DNA of 64,000 bases from the NCBI RefSeq assembly GCF_000282635.1, contig NZ_AKIW01000028.1, positions 1 to 64,000 of the forward strand. The letters run 5' to 3'. This stretch comes from Variovorax sp. CF313 (GTDB lineage: Bacteria > Pseudomonadota > Gammaproteobacteria > Burkholderiales > Burkholderiaceae_C). Made by a program: the position numbers and the translations under genes. The notes beneath the pieces are model-generated. The model was given only the letters and a program-made list of their open reading frames with translations, did no database searches and was not told where the DNA came from. Below are positions 25,827 to 35,797 of this stretch, piece by piece (positions within the stretch are counted from its first letter, which is position 1; the number at the start of each line of letters is the position of its first letter).

Positions 25827-28742
25827 TCACTGGCACGCTTCGCAGGTCGGATCGTCGACACCGCAGAACGCGATGTCGGTGGCGGGCATCGCGCTCATCT
25901 GCGCCTTCGCTGCGGCAGCGGCGGCTTCGAGTGCGCTCATGCCCGAGGGTGCGTCGTTGCCCGACGACACTGCGTTGAGACGGCCCGATTGCACCGTCGA
26001 TTTTTCGGCGTGCGTCGCGCTCTGCGTGCGCAGGTAGTACGTGGTCTTCAGGCCGCGCACCCATGCGAGCTTGTAGGTGTCGTCGAGCTTCTTGCCCGAT
26101 GCGCCGGCCATGTAGATGTTCAGCGACTGCGCCTGGTCGATCCACTTCTGGCGGCGCGCGGCAGCTTCCACCAGCCATGTCGTTTCGACTTCGAACGCGG
26201 TGGCGTAGAGCGCCTTCACGTCCTGCGGCACGCGGTCGATGGGGCGCAGCGAGCCGTCAAAGTGCTTCAGGTCCATGACCATCACGTCGTCCCACAGGCC
26301 CAGGCGCTTCAGGTCGCGCACCAGGTAGTGGTTGATCACGGTGAACTCGCCCGACAGGTTCGACTTGACCGACAGGTTGCCGAAGCAGGGCTCGATCGAA
26401 GCGTCCACGCCGATGATGTTCGAGATGGTCGCGGTCGGGGCGATGGCCACGCAGTTCGAATTGCGCATGCCGTCGGCCTTGATCTTCTGGCGCAGCGTGT
26501 CCCAGTCGAGGGTGGCCGAGCGGTCGACCTCGACGTAGCCGCCGCGGGCCTTCTCGAGCAGGTCGAGCGAGTCGATCGGCAGGATGCCCTTGTCCCACAG
26601 CGAGCCCTTGTAGCTCGAGTACTTGCCGCGTTCGCGGGCCAGCTCGGTCGAGGCCCAGTAGGCGTGGTAGCAGATGGCTTCCATCGACTCGTCGGCGAAC
26701 TGCACGGCTTCCTGCGAGGCGTAGGGAATGCGCAGCTCGTACAGCGCGTCCTGGAAGCCCATCAGGCCCAGGCCGACCGGACGGTGGCGCAGGTTGGAGT
26801 CGCGCGCCTTCTTCACGGCGTAGTAGTTGATGTCGATCACGTTGTCGAGCATGCGCATCGCGGTCGAGATCGTGCGCTTGAGCTTTTCCTGGTCGACCTT
26901 GCCGTCCTTCAGGTGCTGCAGCAGGTTCACCGAACCCAGGTTGCAGACGGCGGTTTCGGTGTCGCTGGTGTTCAGCGTGATCTCGGTGCAGAGGTTCGAC
27001 GAGTGCACCACGCCGGCGTGCTGCTGCGGCGAGCGCACGTTGCAAGCGTCCTTGAACGTGATCCAGGGGTGGCCGGTCTCGAACAGCATCGTGAGCATCT
27101 TGCGCCACAGGTCGGTCGCCTGGATGGTGCGCGCGGGCTTGATGTCGCCGCGGGCAGCCTTCTCTTCGTAGGCCACGTAGGCCTTTTCGAAGTCTGCGCC
27201 GAACAGGTCGTGCAGGTCGGGCACGTTGGAGGGCGAGAACAGCGTCCAGGTGCCCTTTTCCATCACGCGGCGCATGAACAGGTCGGGAATCCAGTTGGCA
27301 GTGTTCATGTCGTGCGTGCGGCGGCGGTCGTCGCCGGTGTTCTTGCGCAGCTCCAGGAACTCCTCGATGTCGAGGTGCCAGGTTTCCAGGTACGTGCAGA
27401 CCGCGCCCTTGCGCTTGCCGCCCTGGTTCACGGCCACGGCCGTGTCGTTCACCACCTTCAGGAACGGCACCACGCCCTGCGATTCGCCGTTCGTGCCCTT
27501 GATGTGGCTGCCCAGCGCGCGCACGCGGGTCCAGTCGTTGCCCAGGCCGCCCGCGAACTTCGAGAGCAGGGCGTTTTCCTTGATCGACTCGTAGATGCCG
27601 TCCAGGTCGTCGGGCACGGTGGTCAGGTAGCAGCTCGACAGCTGCGAGCGCAGCGTGCCGGCGTTGAACAGGGTGGGCGTGCTCGACATGAAGTCGAACG
27701 ACGACAGCACTTCATAGAACTCGATGGCGCGGGCTTCGCGGTCGATTTCGTTCAGCGACAGGCCCATGGCCACGCGCATGAAGAAAGCCTGCGGCAGCTC
27801 GATGCGCGTCTTGCGCACGTGCAGGAAGTAGCGGTCGTACAGGGTCTGCAGGCCGAGGTAGTCGAACTGGTTGTCGCGCTCGGCCTTCAGGGCGGCGCCC
27901 AGGCGGGGCAGGTCGTACTGCAGCAGCTTCTCGTCGAGCAGCTCGTTCTCGACGCCCTTCTTGATGAACTGCGGGAAGTAGTCGGCGTAGGCGGTGGCGC
28001 GCTCGACCGGCATCACTTCGCGGCCGATGATTTCCTTGAAGATCGTGTGCAGCAGCAGGCGCGCTGTGGCGAAGGTGTAGTCGGGGTCCTTCTCGATCAG
28101 CGTGCGGGCTGCGAGGATGGACGCCTTGTAGACCTCGTCGAGCGGCACGCCGTCGTACAGGTTGCGCATCGTCTCGGCGACGATCGGCGCGGCCGTGATG
28201 CTGTCGCCCAGGCCTTCACAGGCGGACTCGATCAGGCCCTTGAGTTCGTTCAGGTCGAGCGCGACCAGTTCGCCGTTGTCCAGCACGTGCAGCGCGGGCG
28301 CGGCCGGCACGTCCTGTTCGCCCTGCTTCGAACGCTCTTGCGAGCGGCGCTCGCGGTACAGCACGTAGGCGCGGGCGATTTCATGGTGGCCGCCGCGCAT
28401 CAGGCCGAGCTCGACCTGGTCCTGCACGTCCTCGATGTGGAAGGTGCCGCCGCCCGGACGCGAACGCACCAGCGCGCGGATCACACCCTGCGTGAGCACA
28501 TCGACCGTTTCGCGCACGCTGGCGGAAGCCGCGCCCTGGGTGCCGTGCACGGCCAGGAAGGCCTTCATCATCGCGATCGCGATCTTGTTCGGCTCGAAGG
28601 GAACAACGGCGCCGTTGCGCCGGATGATCTGGTAGTGGGCGAGGTTCTGGCCGCTGGGGGAGCCAGCAGTGTCTCGCTGCTGTTGCAGTGACGTCGAGGG
28701 AACGGCACGCGGGGTCGATTGGGGGTTCAGGGCTGTTTGCAT
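25827..28742 (-). CDS. nrdA: Class Ia ribonucleotide reductase alpha subunit NrdA
   Basis: A 971-residue catalytic subunit that reduces ribonucleoside diphosphates. The ATG at 28742 follows GAGGAA and is preferred over an upstream in-frame start. Residues about 40-150 form an ATP-cone allosteric domain (YQIIRRNGAVVPFEPNKIAIAMMKAF). The barrel includes SSCYLTTVPDD, AGGLGNDWTRVR, and NLCTEITLNTSDTETAVCNLGSVNL. The extreme C-terminus DDPTCEACQ carries the Cys pair that re-reduces the active site. Transcription is probably controlled by NrdR through two upstream boxes. Confidence 0.97.
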   Translation of the reverse strand: MQTALNPQSTPRAVPSTSLQQQRDTAGSPSGQNLAHYQIIRRNGAVVPFEPNKIAIAMMKAFLAVHGTQGAASASVRETVDVLTQGVIRALVRSRPGGGTFHIEDVQDQVELGLMRGGHHEIARAYVLYRERRSQERSKQGEQDVPAAPALHVLDNGELVALDLNELKGLIESACEGLGDSITAAPIVAETMRNLYDGVPLDEVYKASILAARTLIEKDPDYTFATARLLLHTIFKEIIGREVMPVERATAYADYFPQFIKKGVENELLDEKLLQYDLPRLGAALKAERDNQFDYLGLQTLYDRYFLHVRKTRIELPQAFFMRVAMGLSLNEIDREARAIEFYEVLSSFDFMSSTPTLFNAGTLRSQLSSCYLTTVPDDLDGIYESIKENALLSKFAGGLGNDWTRVRALGSHIKGTNGESQGVVPFLKVVNDTAVAVNQGGKRKGAVCTYLETWHLDIEEFLELRKNTGDDRRRTHDMNTANWIPDLFMRRVMEKGTWTLFSPSNVPDLHDLFGADFEKAYVAYEEKAARGDIKPARTIQATDLWRKMLTMLFETGHPWITFKDACNVRSPQQHAGVVHSSNLCTEITLNTSDTETAVCNLGSVNLLQHLKDGKVDQEKLKRTISTAMRMLDNVIDINYYAVKKARDSNLRHRPVGLGLMGFQDALYELRIPYASQEAVQFADESMEAICYHAYWASTELARERGKYSSYKGSLWDKGILPIDSLDLLEKARGGYVEVDRSATLDWDTLRQKIKADGMRNSNCVAIAPTATISNIIGVDASIEPCFGNLSVKSNLSGEFTVINHYLVRDLKRLGLWDDVMVMDLKHFDGSLRPIDRVPQDVKALYATAFEVETTWLVEAAARRQKWIDQAQSLNIYMAGASGKKLDDTYKLAWVRGLKTTYYLRTQSATHAEKSTVQSGRLNAVSSGNDAPSGMSALEAAAAAAKAQMSAMPATDIAFCGVDDPTCEACQ

Positions 28743-28824
28743 TCGCTTCCTCTCGGTTGGCAATTCTTGTTGGATGGCGGCGCCTGGTCGGGGCACCGCG
28801 CCGGTGTGGATGACCGGACGGAGG

Positions 28825-28840
28825 ACACTATATCTAGGGT
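28825..28840 (-). promoter_or_regulatory. NrdR box 1 upstream of nrdA
   Basis: ACACTATATCTAGGGT (plus strand) matches 14 of 16 positions of the known NrdR box consensus ACACWATATATWGTGT. It overlaps the predicted -10 TATAGT (minus strand, 28827-28832). NrdR is an ATP-cone repressor of ribonucleotide reductase genes. Confidence 0.8.
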
Positions 28841-28855
28841 GCCGGGGGTCTACAA
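28827..28855 (-). promoter_or_regulatory. nrdA: Predicted nrdA promoter
   Basis: On the minus strand TTGTAG (28850-28855) and TATAGT (28827-28832) are separated by 17 bp. Transcription would begin near 28820, giving a leader of about 78 nt. NrdR box 1 covers the -10 and box 2 abuts the -35, a repression layout. The -35 match is weak. Confidence 0.55.
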
Positions 28856-28856
28856 G

Positions 28857-28872
28857 CCACTACAGGTAGTGT
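28857..28872 (-). promoter_or_regulatory. NrdR box 2 upstream of nrdA
   Basis: CCACTACAGGTAGTGT matches 12 of 16 NrdR consensus positions and lies exactly 32 bp (about three helical turns) from box 1, the spacing known for paired NrdR boxes. From here to the ampD stop at 29092 I see nothing further. Confidence 0.7.
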
Positions 28873-29091
28873 TTTGCGGCAATTTTTGGTAGTAGGGGTA
28901 ACTATCTAGGCATCGGCACGGCCGTCGATGCCGCGTGGACACTGGACTATGGTCGCGCAACCCGCATGGAGCTTGGCTTGCAAGACGATTTGGGCCTGCA
29001 GGGCGCATGGTTGCTGCATCGCGCGTTCGCAACTTTCGTATTGCTGCGCTGCACGAGTGGCGCATCGCGGGGCGCCGGGCGATTGAAAAAA

Positions 29092-29701
29092 TTAGCGCTG
29101 CGTCACCTGCGGCGGAAACATCTGTGGATTCCAGCCGAGCTGTTCACGCAGCCGACGCCACTCGAAGCCCGCGCCTGGGTCCTGCTTGCGGCCCGGCGCG
29201 ATGTGCTCGTGGCCGGCGATGTGCGCGATCGGATAGTGCTGCGCGACCGCTGCGCACAGGCTCGCGAGCGTCTCGTATTGCGGCTCGTCGAACGGCTGGC
29301 CCTCGAGTCCTTCGAGCTCGATGCCGACGGAGTCATCGTTGCAGTTGCCGCGGCCGCGCCACGACGATGCACCGGCGTGCCAGGCACGGTCGTCGCAGCT
29401 CACGAACTGCCAGAGTTCGCCGTTGCGGCGCACGTAGAAATGAGAGGACACCTCGAGCCCGCGGATCGACTGGAAATAGGGGTGCGCGTCCCAGTCGAGC
29501 TGGTTGGTGAAGAGCCGCTGCACCGCATCGCCGCCGTATTCGCCGGGCGGCAGGCTGATCGAGTGCAGCACGATGAGGTCGGTCTGCGCGCCAGCGGGCC
29601 GGGGCCCGAAGTTGGGCGAGCGCAGCGCCTTCGCGAAGCGGTACCAGCCGGCTTGCCAGAGTCCGTCGTCGCCGTTGTCAGGAGCGCCGGGCGTGGGTGC
29701 T

Positions 29702-29715
<14 letters not shown>
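29092..29715 (-). CDS. ampD: 1,6-anhydro-N-acetylmuramyl-L-alanine amidase AmpD
   Basis: A 207-residue cytoplasmic zinc amidase that cleaves anhydro-muropeptides in peptidoglycan recycling. Characteristic segments are TDLIVLHSISLPPGEYGG (zinc His), SSHFYVRRNGELWQFVSCDDRAWHAGASSWRGRGNCND (second zinc-region His), SVGIELEG, and IAGHEHIAPGRKQDPGAGFEW (third ligand region). The start at 29715 overlaps the pilR stop by 14 bp; an ATG at 29730 is also in frame. Its product pathway links with Mpl elsewhere in the window. Confidence 0.95.
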
Positions 29716-31267
<1,552 letters not shown>

Positions 31268-31272
31268 GGGCG

Positions 31273-32970
31273 TTATTGTGTCAGCCGGTTTTCGCTGGCG
31301 GCAAAGCTGACGAAGAATTCGTTGCCCTCGGGTCCGCCCGGCACCAGCGCGCGCCGCTCGTAGCCGATGGTGGCGCCGTGCCGCCGGCACAGTTCGCGGC
31401 ACAGGAACAGGCCCAGCCCGCTGGAGCGGCTCTCGGACGAGAAAAAGGGTTCGAACAGGTGCCGCTGCACCGCCGGTTCCAGCGGCGCGCCGTCGCTCCA
31501 CACCATCAGGCTCGGGCGGTTGCTGCCGCCGCGCTGCTGCGCGGTCAGCACCTGGATCGAGCCTTCGCTCTTGCCGGCGTAGCGTGAGGCGTTGTCCAGC
31601 AGGTTCACGATCAGCCGGCGCAGGTGCTCGGCGTCGAAGCGCACCTCGCTGCCGGGCGCGTCGAGCGACACCAGTACGCCCTTGCGCTGGGTCTGGCGCA
31701 CCCATTCCTCGGCCAGCACCTGCACCGCGGGGTCGAGCACGACCTGCTCGCCGAGCGACAGCACGCGCTGCTGGCGCGCGCGCGAGACGTCGAGCACGTC
31801 GTCCACGATGCGCGCGAGCCGCTGCGCGTTGTGCTGCACCATGCTCGTGAGCTTGCGGTGCGCGGGATCGGTCAGGTCTTCGTTGAGCAGCGCGCTGGCC
31901 TGCGTGATGGCGGCCAGCGGATTGCGGATTTCATGCGCCACGGCGGCCGACATGCGGCCCATCGCGGCCAGCTTCTCGGTGCGGATGCGGGCCTCGAGCT
32001 CGCGCAGGTCCTGCAGGAACATCACGCACAGGCTGTCGAGGCGCTGGTCGCTGGTGGGCGTGAGCCGCGTGCGCACGCGCACTTCGCGCGCCGCACCGCG
32101 CGCCTGCGCGACGGGAATTTCTTCCGTCTGCGGCGCCCGGCGCGCGAAGGTCTGGCGCGCCAGCGCGGCCAGTGCATGCCAGGCGGGCTGGGCATGCAGC
32201 GGGAACGGCAGCGTCAGCTTCGCCAGGCCCTGGCCGAGGATCGCGTCGGCCGCCGGGTTGGCCGCATGCACCAGGCCTTCGGCGTCGATCACCAGCACGC
32301 CTTCGCTCAGGGTCTCGATCACCAGGTCGTTGACCTGCGCCTGCATCTGCGCGCTGCTGCGGCTGCGCTGCGCCACGGCTTCCTCGCGCGCCAGCCGGCG
32401 GGCCATTTCGTGCGCGAGCAGCGCCACCACGAACAGTCCGGTGCCGGTGAGCGCCGCCTGCACGAAGCGTGCCGACGAATCGACCGGCTGCTGCAGCCAG
32501 TGCCAGCCCGCGTCGGCCAGCAGCAGCAGCGTGACGGTGGCGGTGGTGCCCAGGCTCACGATCATGGTGCCGAGCACCGCGCTCATGAGCACCGGCAGCG
32601 CGAACAGCGGCGTGTAGTTGACGCTGCCGCCCTGCAGCACCTGCAAGGCGGTGAAGGCGGCCAGGTCGATGCCGATGGTCAGCAGCCAGAGCGCGGCGAA
32701 GCCGCGGATCGGCGGCTGGACGCGCCTGTAGCGCATGCCCAGCCAGGTCGCGACGAGGTACAGGGCCGAGATGGCGATGGCCACCGGCTGCATCGTCTGC
32801 CCGATGGCAAAGGCCACGCCCTGCAGCAGCACCAGCACCAGCGCGACGAAGCAGCGCGCGCCCATGAAGCCGCGCCAGAGCCGGATCAGCGCCGTGCTCT
32901 CGTCCGGGTGCTGGTCGAGCACGTCCCAGTCGGTGACCGGCTCGCCGCGCGCCCAGAGCGGGGAACTCAT
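31273..32970 (-). CDS. pilS: Sensor histidine kinase PilS
   Basis: A 565-residue kinase with about six TM helices (residues about 35-200, no large periplasmic loop), a PAS domain (about 225-330), a HisKA motif MSAAVAHEIRNPLAAITQAS and a HATPase domain with NLLDNASRYAGKS and SSGLGLFLCRELCRRHG. This membrane layout and adjacency to pilR identify it as PilS, which in Pseudomonas senses pilin in the membrane. It overlaps the small PP0621-like gene by 4 bp, and a short gap separates it from pilR, so ypjD-PP0621-pilS-pilR-ampD is probably one transcript. Confidence 0.88.
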   Translation of the reverse strand: MSSPLWARGEPVTDWDVLDQHPDESTALIRLWRGFMGARCFVALVLVLLQGVAFAIGQTMQPVAIAISALYLVATWLGMRYRRVQPPIRGFAALWLLTIGIDLAAFTALQVLQGGSVNYTPLFALPVLMSAVLGTMIVSLGTTATVTLLLLADAGWHWLQQPVDSSARFVQAALTGTGLFVVALLAHEMARRLAREEAVAQRSRSSAQMQAQVNDLVIETLSEGVLVIDAEGLVHAANPAADAILGQGLAKLTLPFPLHAQPAWHALAALARQTFARRAPQTEEIPVAQARGAAREVRVRTRLTPTSDQRLDSLCVMFLQDLRELEARIRTEKLAAMGRMSAAVAHEIRNPLAAITQASALLNEDLTDPAHRKLTSMVQHNAQRLARIVDDVLDVSRARQQRVLSLGEQVVLDPAVQVLAEEWVRQTQRKGVLVSLDAPGSEVRFDAEHLRRLIVNLLDNASRYAGKSEGSIQVLTAQQRGGSNRPSLMVWSDGAPLEPAVQRHLFEPFFSSESRSSGLGLFLCRELCRRHGATIGYERRALVPGGPEGNEFFVSFAASENRLTQ

Positions 32971-33227
32971 CGCGCGGCGGCCGCTTCGCGGTGCGCAGCG
33001 CTGCAATAGACCGCGCCGCCTGGGCCGGAGAGGGCGTCGGTCGCGGGCAGGTGCAGCCCGCAATGAGCGCAGCGCACCATGGCCTGCGGCGGCCCGGGCG
33101 GAGTGGGGACGCGTTGCTGTGCCTTGGCCGCGCGCTCGCGCATGGCGTCGCGCATTTCTTCGCGCCGGTTCTTGCGCCAGAGCCAGATCGCGACCCAGAG
33201 CACCGCGAGAACGAGGAGGTATTTCAT
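32967..33227 (-). CDS. PP0621-like small membrane protein with Cys motif
   Basis: An 86-residue protein with one N-terminal TM helix (MKYLLVLAVLWVAIWLW), a charged basic segment and a small C-terminal region with Cys and His (CAHCGLHLPATDALSGPGGAVYCSAAHREA). The spacing of CxxC, C and H suggests a possible zinc or metal site. It overlaps ypjD upstream and pilS downstream by 4 bp each (ATGA), implying tight translational coupling. Similar proteins are found at this position in many Burkholderiales. Function unknown. Confidence 0.8.
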   Translation of the reverse strand: MKYLLVLAVLWVAIWLWRKNRREEMRDAMRERAAKAQQRVPTPPGPPQAMVRCAHCGLHLPATDALSGPGGAVYCSAAHREAAAAR

Positions 33228-34036
33228 ACGGGAGGCCGGGCCAGCACCACTTCGAACACGAAGCGGGAGCCCACGTAGGCCAGCAGCAAAAGGGCGGAGC
33301 CGGCATACAGCACGCGCCGCGCCGTACGGCCGCGCCAGCCGAAGCGGGCCCGGCCGGTCAACAGGATCGCGAAGGTGAGCCAGGCGAGCACCGAGAAGGT
33401 GGTCTTGTGGTCCCACTTCCAGACGCGGCCCGCGGCGCCGTACAACTGTTCGCTGAACAGCAGGCCGGCCAGCAGCGTGGCCGACAGCAGCACGAAGCCG
33501 GCTGTGACGAAACGGAAGGTGAGCCGCTCGAGCGTGAGCAGCGGCACGCCGCCCTGCGGTTCGGCGGTGGCGAGCCGGATCTGCTTTTCGGCGCGGGTGA
33601 TCAGCCAGGCGTGCACGACCGCAGCGCCGAACAGGCCGTACGAGGCGATGCCGAGCGCCAGGTGCAATGGCAGCCACGGCGAGGCCGTGACATGCAGCGG
33701 CGTGCCCGGGAACAGGATGGCCAGCAGCACCGCGGCCGCGCCCAGCCAGGCCAGCGCGCGCCGTACTTTCAATTGGGGATACATGCGGCTTTCGACCGCG
33801 TAGACGGTGAGCACCAGCCACGCGGTGACCGACAGGGCGGGCGCAAAGCCGAAGCGCGGCTCGCCGCCGATGAGGCCGTGGACCAGCACGGCGGCATGCA
33901 GAAGCCATGCAATGCCGAGTGCCCACTGGGTCGATTGGCGGCTCAGTCTTGCGCCGGCAGCGGCGACAAAACCGTAGGCAGCCCCGGCGGCGATGCCCAG
34001 CGCCACGCCGAGTGGGGAGGGGATCGCTAAAATCAT
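33224..34036 (-). CDS. YpjD/CcsA-type cytochrome c assembly-like membrane protein
   Basis: A 270-residue polytopic protein with about eight TM helices. A central LHLALGIASYGLFGAAVVHAW and a later VWKWDHKTTFSVLAWL resemble the heme-handling CcsA/CcmC-type WWD and His regions. It is related to the inner-membrane protein YpjD, which in many proteobacteria is divergent from ffh, as here. Whether it handles heme is not known. The start at 34036 is separated from ffh by a copy of the intergenic repeat. Confidence 0.87.
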   Translation of the reverse strand: MILAIPSPLGVALGIAAGAAYGFVAAAGARLSRQSTQWALGIAWLLHAAVLVHGLIGGEPRFGFAPALSVTAWLVLTVYAVESRMYPQLKVRRALAWLGAAAVLLAILFPGTPLHVTASPWLPLHLALGIASYGLFGAAVVHAWLITRAEKQIRLATAEPQGGVPLLTLERLTFRFVTAGFVLLSATLLAGLLFSEQLYGAAGRVWKWDHKTTFSVLAWLTFAILLTGRARFGWRGRTARRVLYAGSALLLLAYVGSRFVFEVVLARPPV

Positions 34037-34052
34037 CGGCTGGAGTTTATCT

Positions 34053-34130
34053 CCCCCAGGCTTGCGCACTTCGTGCCGCAGCGCCAACCCCCTCACCGGG
34101 GGCGGCACCGGAGGCCCGGCCAAGCCGGTT
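34053..34130 (-). repeat. Dispersed intergenic palindromic repeat, copy 4 (inverted)
   Basis: Fourth copy of the ~80-bp element, in the opposite orientation, in the divergent ypjD-ffh gap. Read on the minus strand it gives GGCTTGGCCGGGCC, a CCCCC-GGGG stem, TTGGCGCTGCGGCACGAAGTGCGC and CCTGGGGG. Because both flanking genes start here it is unlikely to be a simple transcription terminator for both. Confidence 0.75.
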
Positions 34131-34220
34131 CCCCGGCGTCTCGCGAAGGGGCGCAAGCCGCCGATTCAGGTACACGACTTTCCAATGACCCGCTGCGGCG
34201 GGCAGCAAGGCATCCCGCTC

Positions 34221-35609
34221 ATGGCCACCGCCCTCACAGAAAAGTTCTCCCGCCTCGTCAAGACGATGAGCGGCCAGGCCCGCATCACCGAAAGCAACGT
34301 GCAGGACATGTTGCGCGAAGTGCGCATGGCGCTGCTGGAAGCCGACGTGGCGCTGCCCGTGGTGCGCGACTTCGTGGCCCGGGTGAAAGACAAGGCGCTC
34401 GGCCAGGAAGTGCTGGGCTCGCTCAAGCCGGGCCAGGCGCTGGTCGGCATCGTCAACCGCGAACTGGCCGCCACCATGGGCGAGGGCGTGTCCGACATCA
34501 ACCTCGCGGCTCAGCCGCCGGCCGTGATCCTCATGGCCGGCCTGCAGGGCGCCGGCAAGACCACCACCACCGCCAAGCTGGCCAAGCACCTGATCGAGAA
34601 GCGCAAGAAGAAGGTGCTGACGGTGTCAGGCGACGTGTACCGCCCCGCCGCCATCGAGCAGCTCAAGACCGTCACCAAGCAGGCCGGCGCCGAATGGTTC
34701 CCGAGCACGCCCGACCAGAAGCCGCTCGACATCGCGCGCGCAGCGCTCGACCACGCCAAGCGCCACTATTTCGACGTGCTGCTGGTCGACACCGCCGGCC
34801 GCCTTGCGATCGACGAAGCGCTGATGACCGAGATCAAGCAGCTGCACGCGGCGGTCGACCCGGTCGAGACCCTGTTCGTGGTCGATGCCATGCAGGGCCA
34901 GGACGCGATCAACACCGCCAGGGCCTTCAAGGAAGCGCTGCCGCTCACCGGCATCATCCTGACCAAGACCGACGGCGATTCGCGCGGCGGTGCGGCGCTG
35001 TCGGTGCGGCAGGTCACGGGCGTGCCGATCAAGTTCGCCGGCACCAGCGAGAAGATCGACGGCCTCGAGGTATTCGATGCCGAGCGCCATGCGGGCCGCA
35101 TCCTCGGCATGGGCGACATCGTCGCGCTGGTCGAGCAGGTCACGGCCGGCGTCGACGTGGCGGCGGCGCAGAAGCTCGCGGCCAAGGTCAAGAGCGGCGC
35201 GGGCTTCGACCTGAACGACTTCCTGGGCCAGCTGCAGCAAATGAAGCAGATGGGCGGGCTCTCCAGCCTGATGGACAAGCTGCCCACGCAAATGGCCGCC
35301 AAGGCGACCGAGGCCGACATGACGCGCGCCGAGCGCGACATCCGCCGCAAGGAAGGGATCATCCAGAGCATGACCCCGCTGGAGCGCCGCAAGCCCGAGC
35401 TGCTGAAGGCCACGCGCAAGCGCCGCATCGCGGCCGGCGCCGGCGTGCAGGTTCAGGAGGTGAACCGCCTGCTCAACGAGTTCGAGCAGATGCAGGGGAT
35501 GATGAAGAAGATGAAGGGCGGCGGCCTGATGAAGATGATGAAGAAGATGGGCGGCATGAAGGGCATGGGCGGGATGGGCGGCCCTGGTGGCCCGAAGCTG
35601 CCGTTCTGA
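34221..35609 (+). CDS. ffh: Signal recognition particle protein Ffh
   Basis: A 462-residue SRP GTPase that binds signal peptides and 4.5S RNA for co-translational membrane targeting. An N domain (ESNVQDMLREVRMALLEADVAL) is followed by a G domain with GLQGAGKTTTTAKLAK, DTAGRLAID, TKTDGDSRGG and the insertion box, and a Met-rich C-terminal M domain ending in MKKMKGGGLMKMMKKMGG. The start MATALTEKFSRLVKTM at 34221 is the family N-terminus. A terminator follows. Confidence 0.98.
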   Translation: MATALTEKFSRLVKTMSGQARITESNVQDMLREVRMALLEADVALPVVRDFVARVKDKALGQEVLGSLKPGQALVGIVNRELAATMGEGVSDINLAAQPPAVILMAGLQGAGKTTTTAKLAKHLIEKRKKKVLTVSGDVYRPAAIEQLKTVTKQAGAEWFPSTPDQKPLDIARAALDHAKRHYFDVLLVDTAGRLAIDEALMTEIKQLHAAVDPVETLFVVDAMQGQDAINTARAFKEALPLTGIILTKTDGDSRGGAALSVRQVTGVPIKFAGTSEKIDGLEVFDAERHAGRILGMGDIVALVEQVTAGVDVAAAQKLAAKVKSGAGFDLNDFLGQLQQMKQMGGLSSLMDKLPTQMAAKATEADMTRAERDIRRKEGIIQSMTPLERRKPELLKATRKRRIAAGAGVQVQEVNRLLNEFEQMQGMMKKMKGGGLMKMMKKMGGMKGMGGMGGPGGPKLPF

Positions 35610-35635
35610 GCGAACGCCACACGCACATATATATA

Positions 35636-35669
35636 AGAAGGCCCGCCGGTTCGCACCGGCGGGCCTTCT
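35636..35669 (+). terminator. Terminator-like hairpin after ffh
   Basis: A 15-bp perfect stem (35636-35650 with 35655-35669) around a TCGC loop. The following T tract is weak, so it may act as a 3' stabiliser as much as a terminator. Confidence 0.65.
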
Positions 35670-35747
35670 GTCTTCAGGGCTGCACTTCGTAGACCTGCTG
35701 CGCCTCGGCGGCTGCGTGCACGCCAGCGCGACCTGCATGCCCGCCAT

Positions 35748-35774
35748 GAAAAAAGCCGACCCTGAGGCCGGCTT
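35748..35774 (-). terminator. Intrinsic terminator after opgH
   Basis: AAGCCG (35753-35758) and CGGCTT (35769-35774) form a stem, and the A run at 35748-35754 gives a U tract on minus-strand RNA. It lies 24 bp past the opgH stop. Confidence 0.7.
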
Positions 35775-35797
35775 CGGGGCGCTGTGTCTTCAGCGCA

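Noticed and set aside
25989-28691. 900-codon plus-strand open frame antisense to nrdA
   Set aside because: A shadow of the codon pattern of nrdA; the translation is His/Val/Arg-rich without motifs, whereas nrdA is unambiguous.
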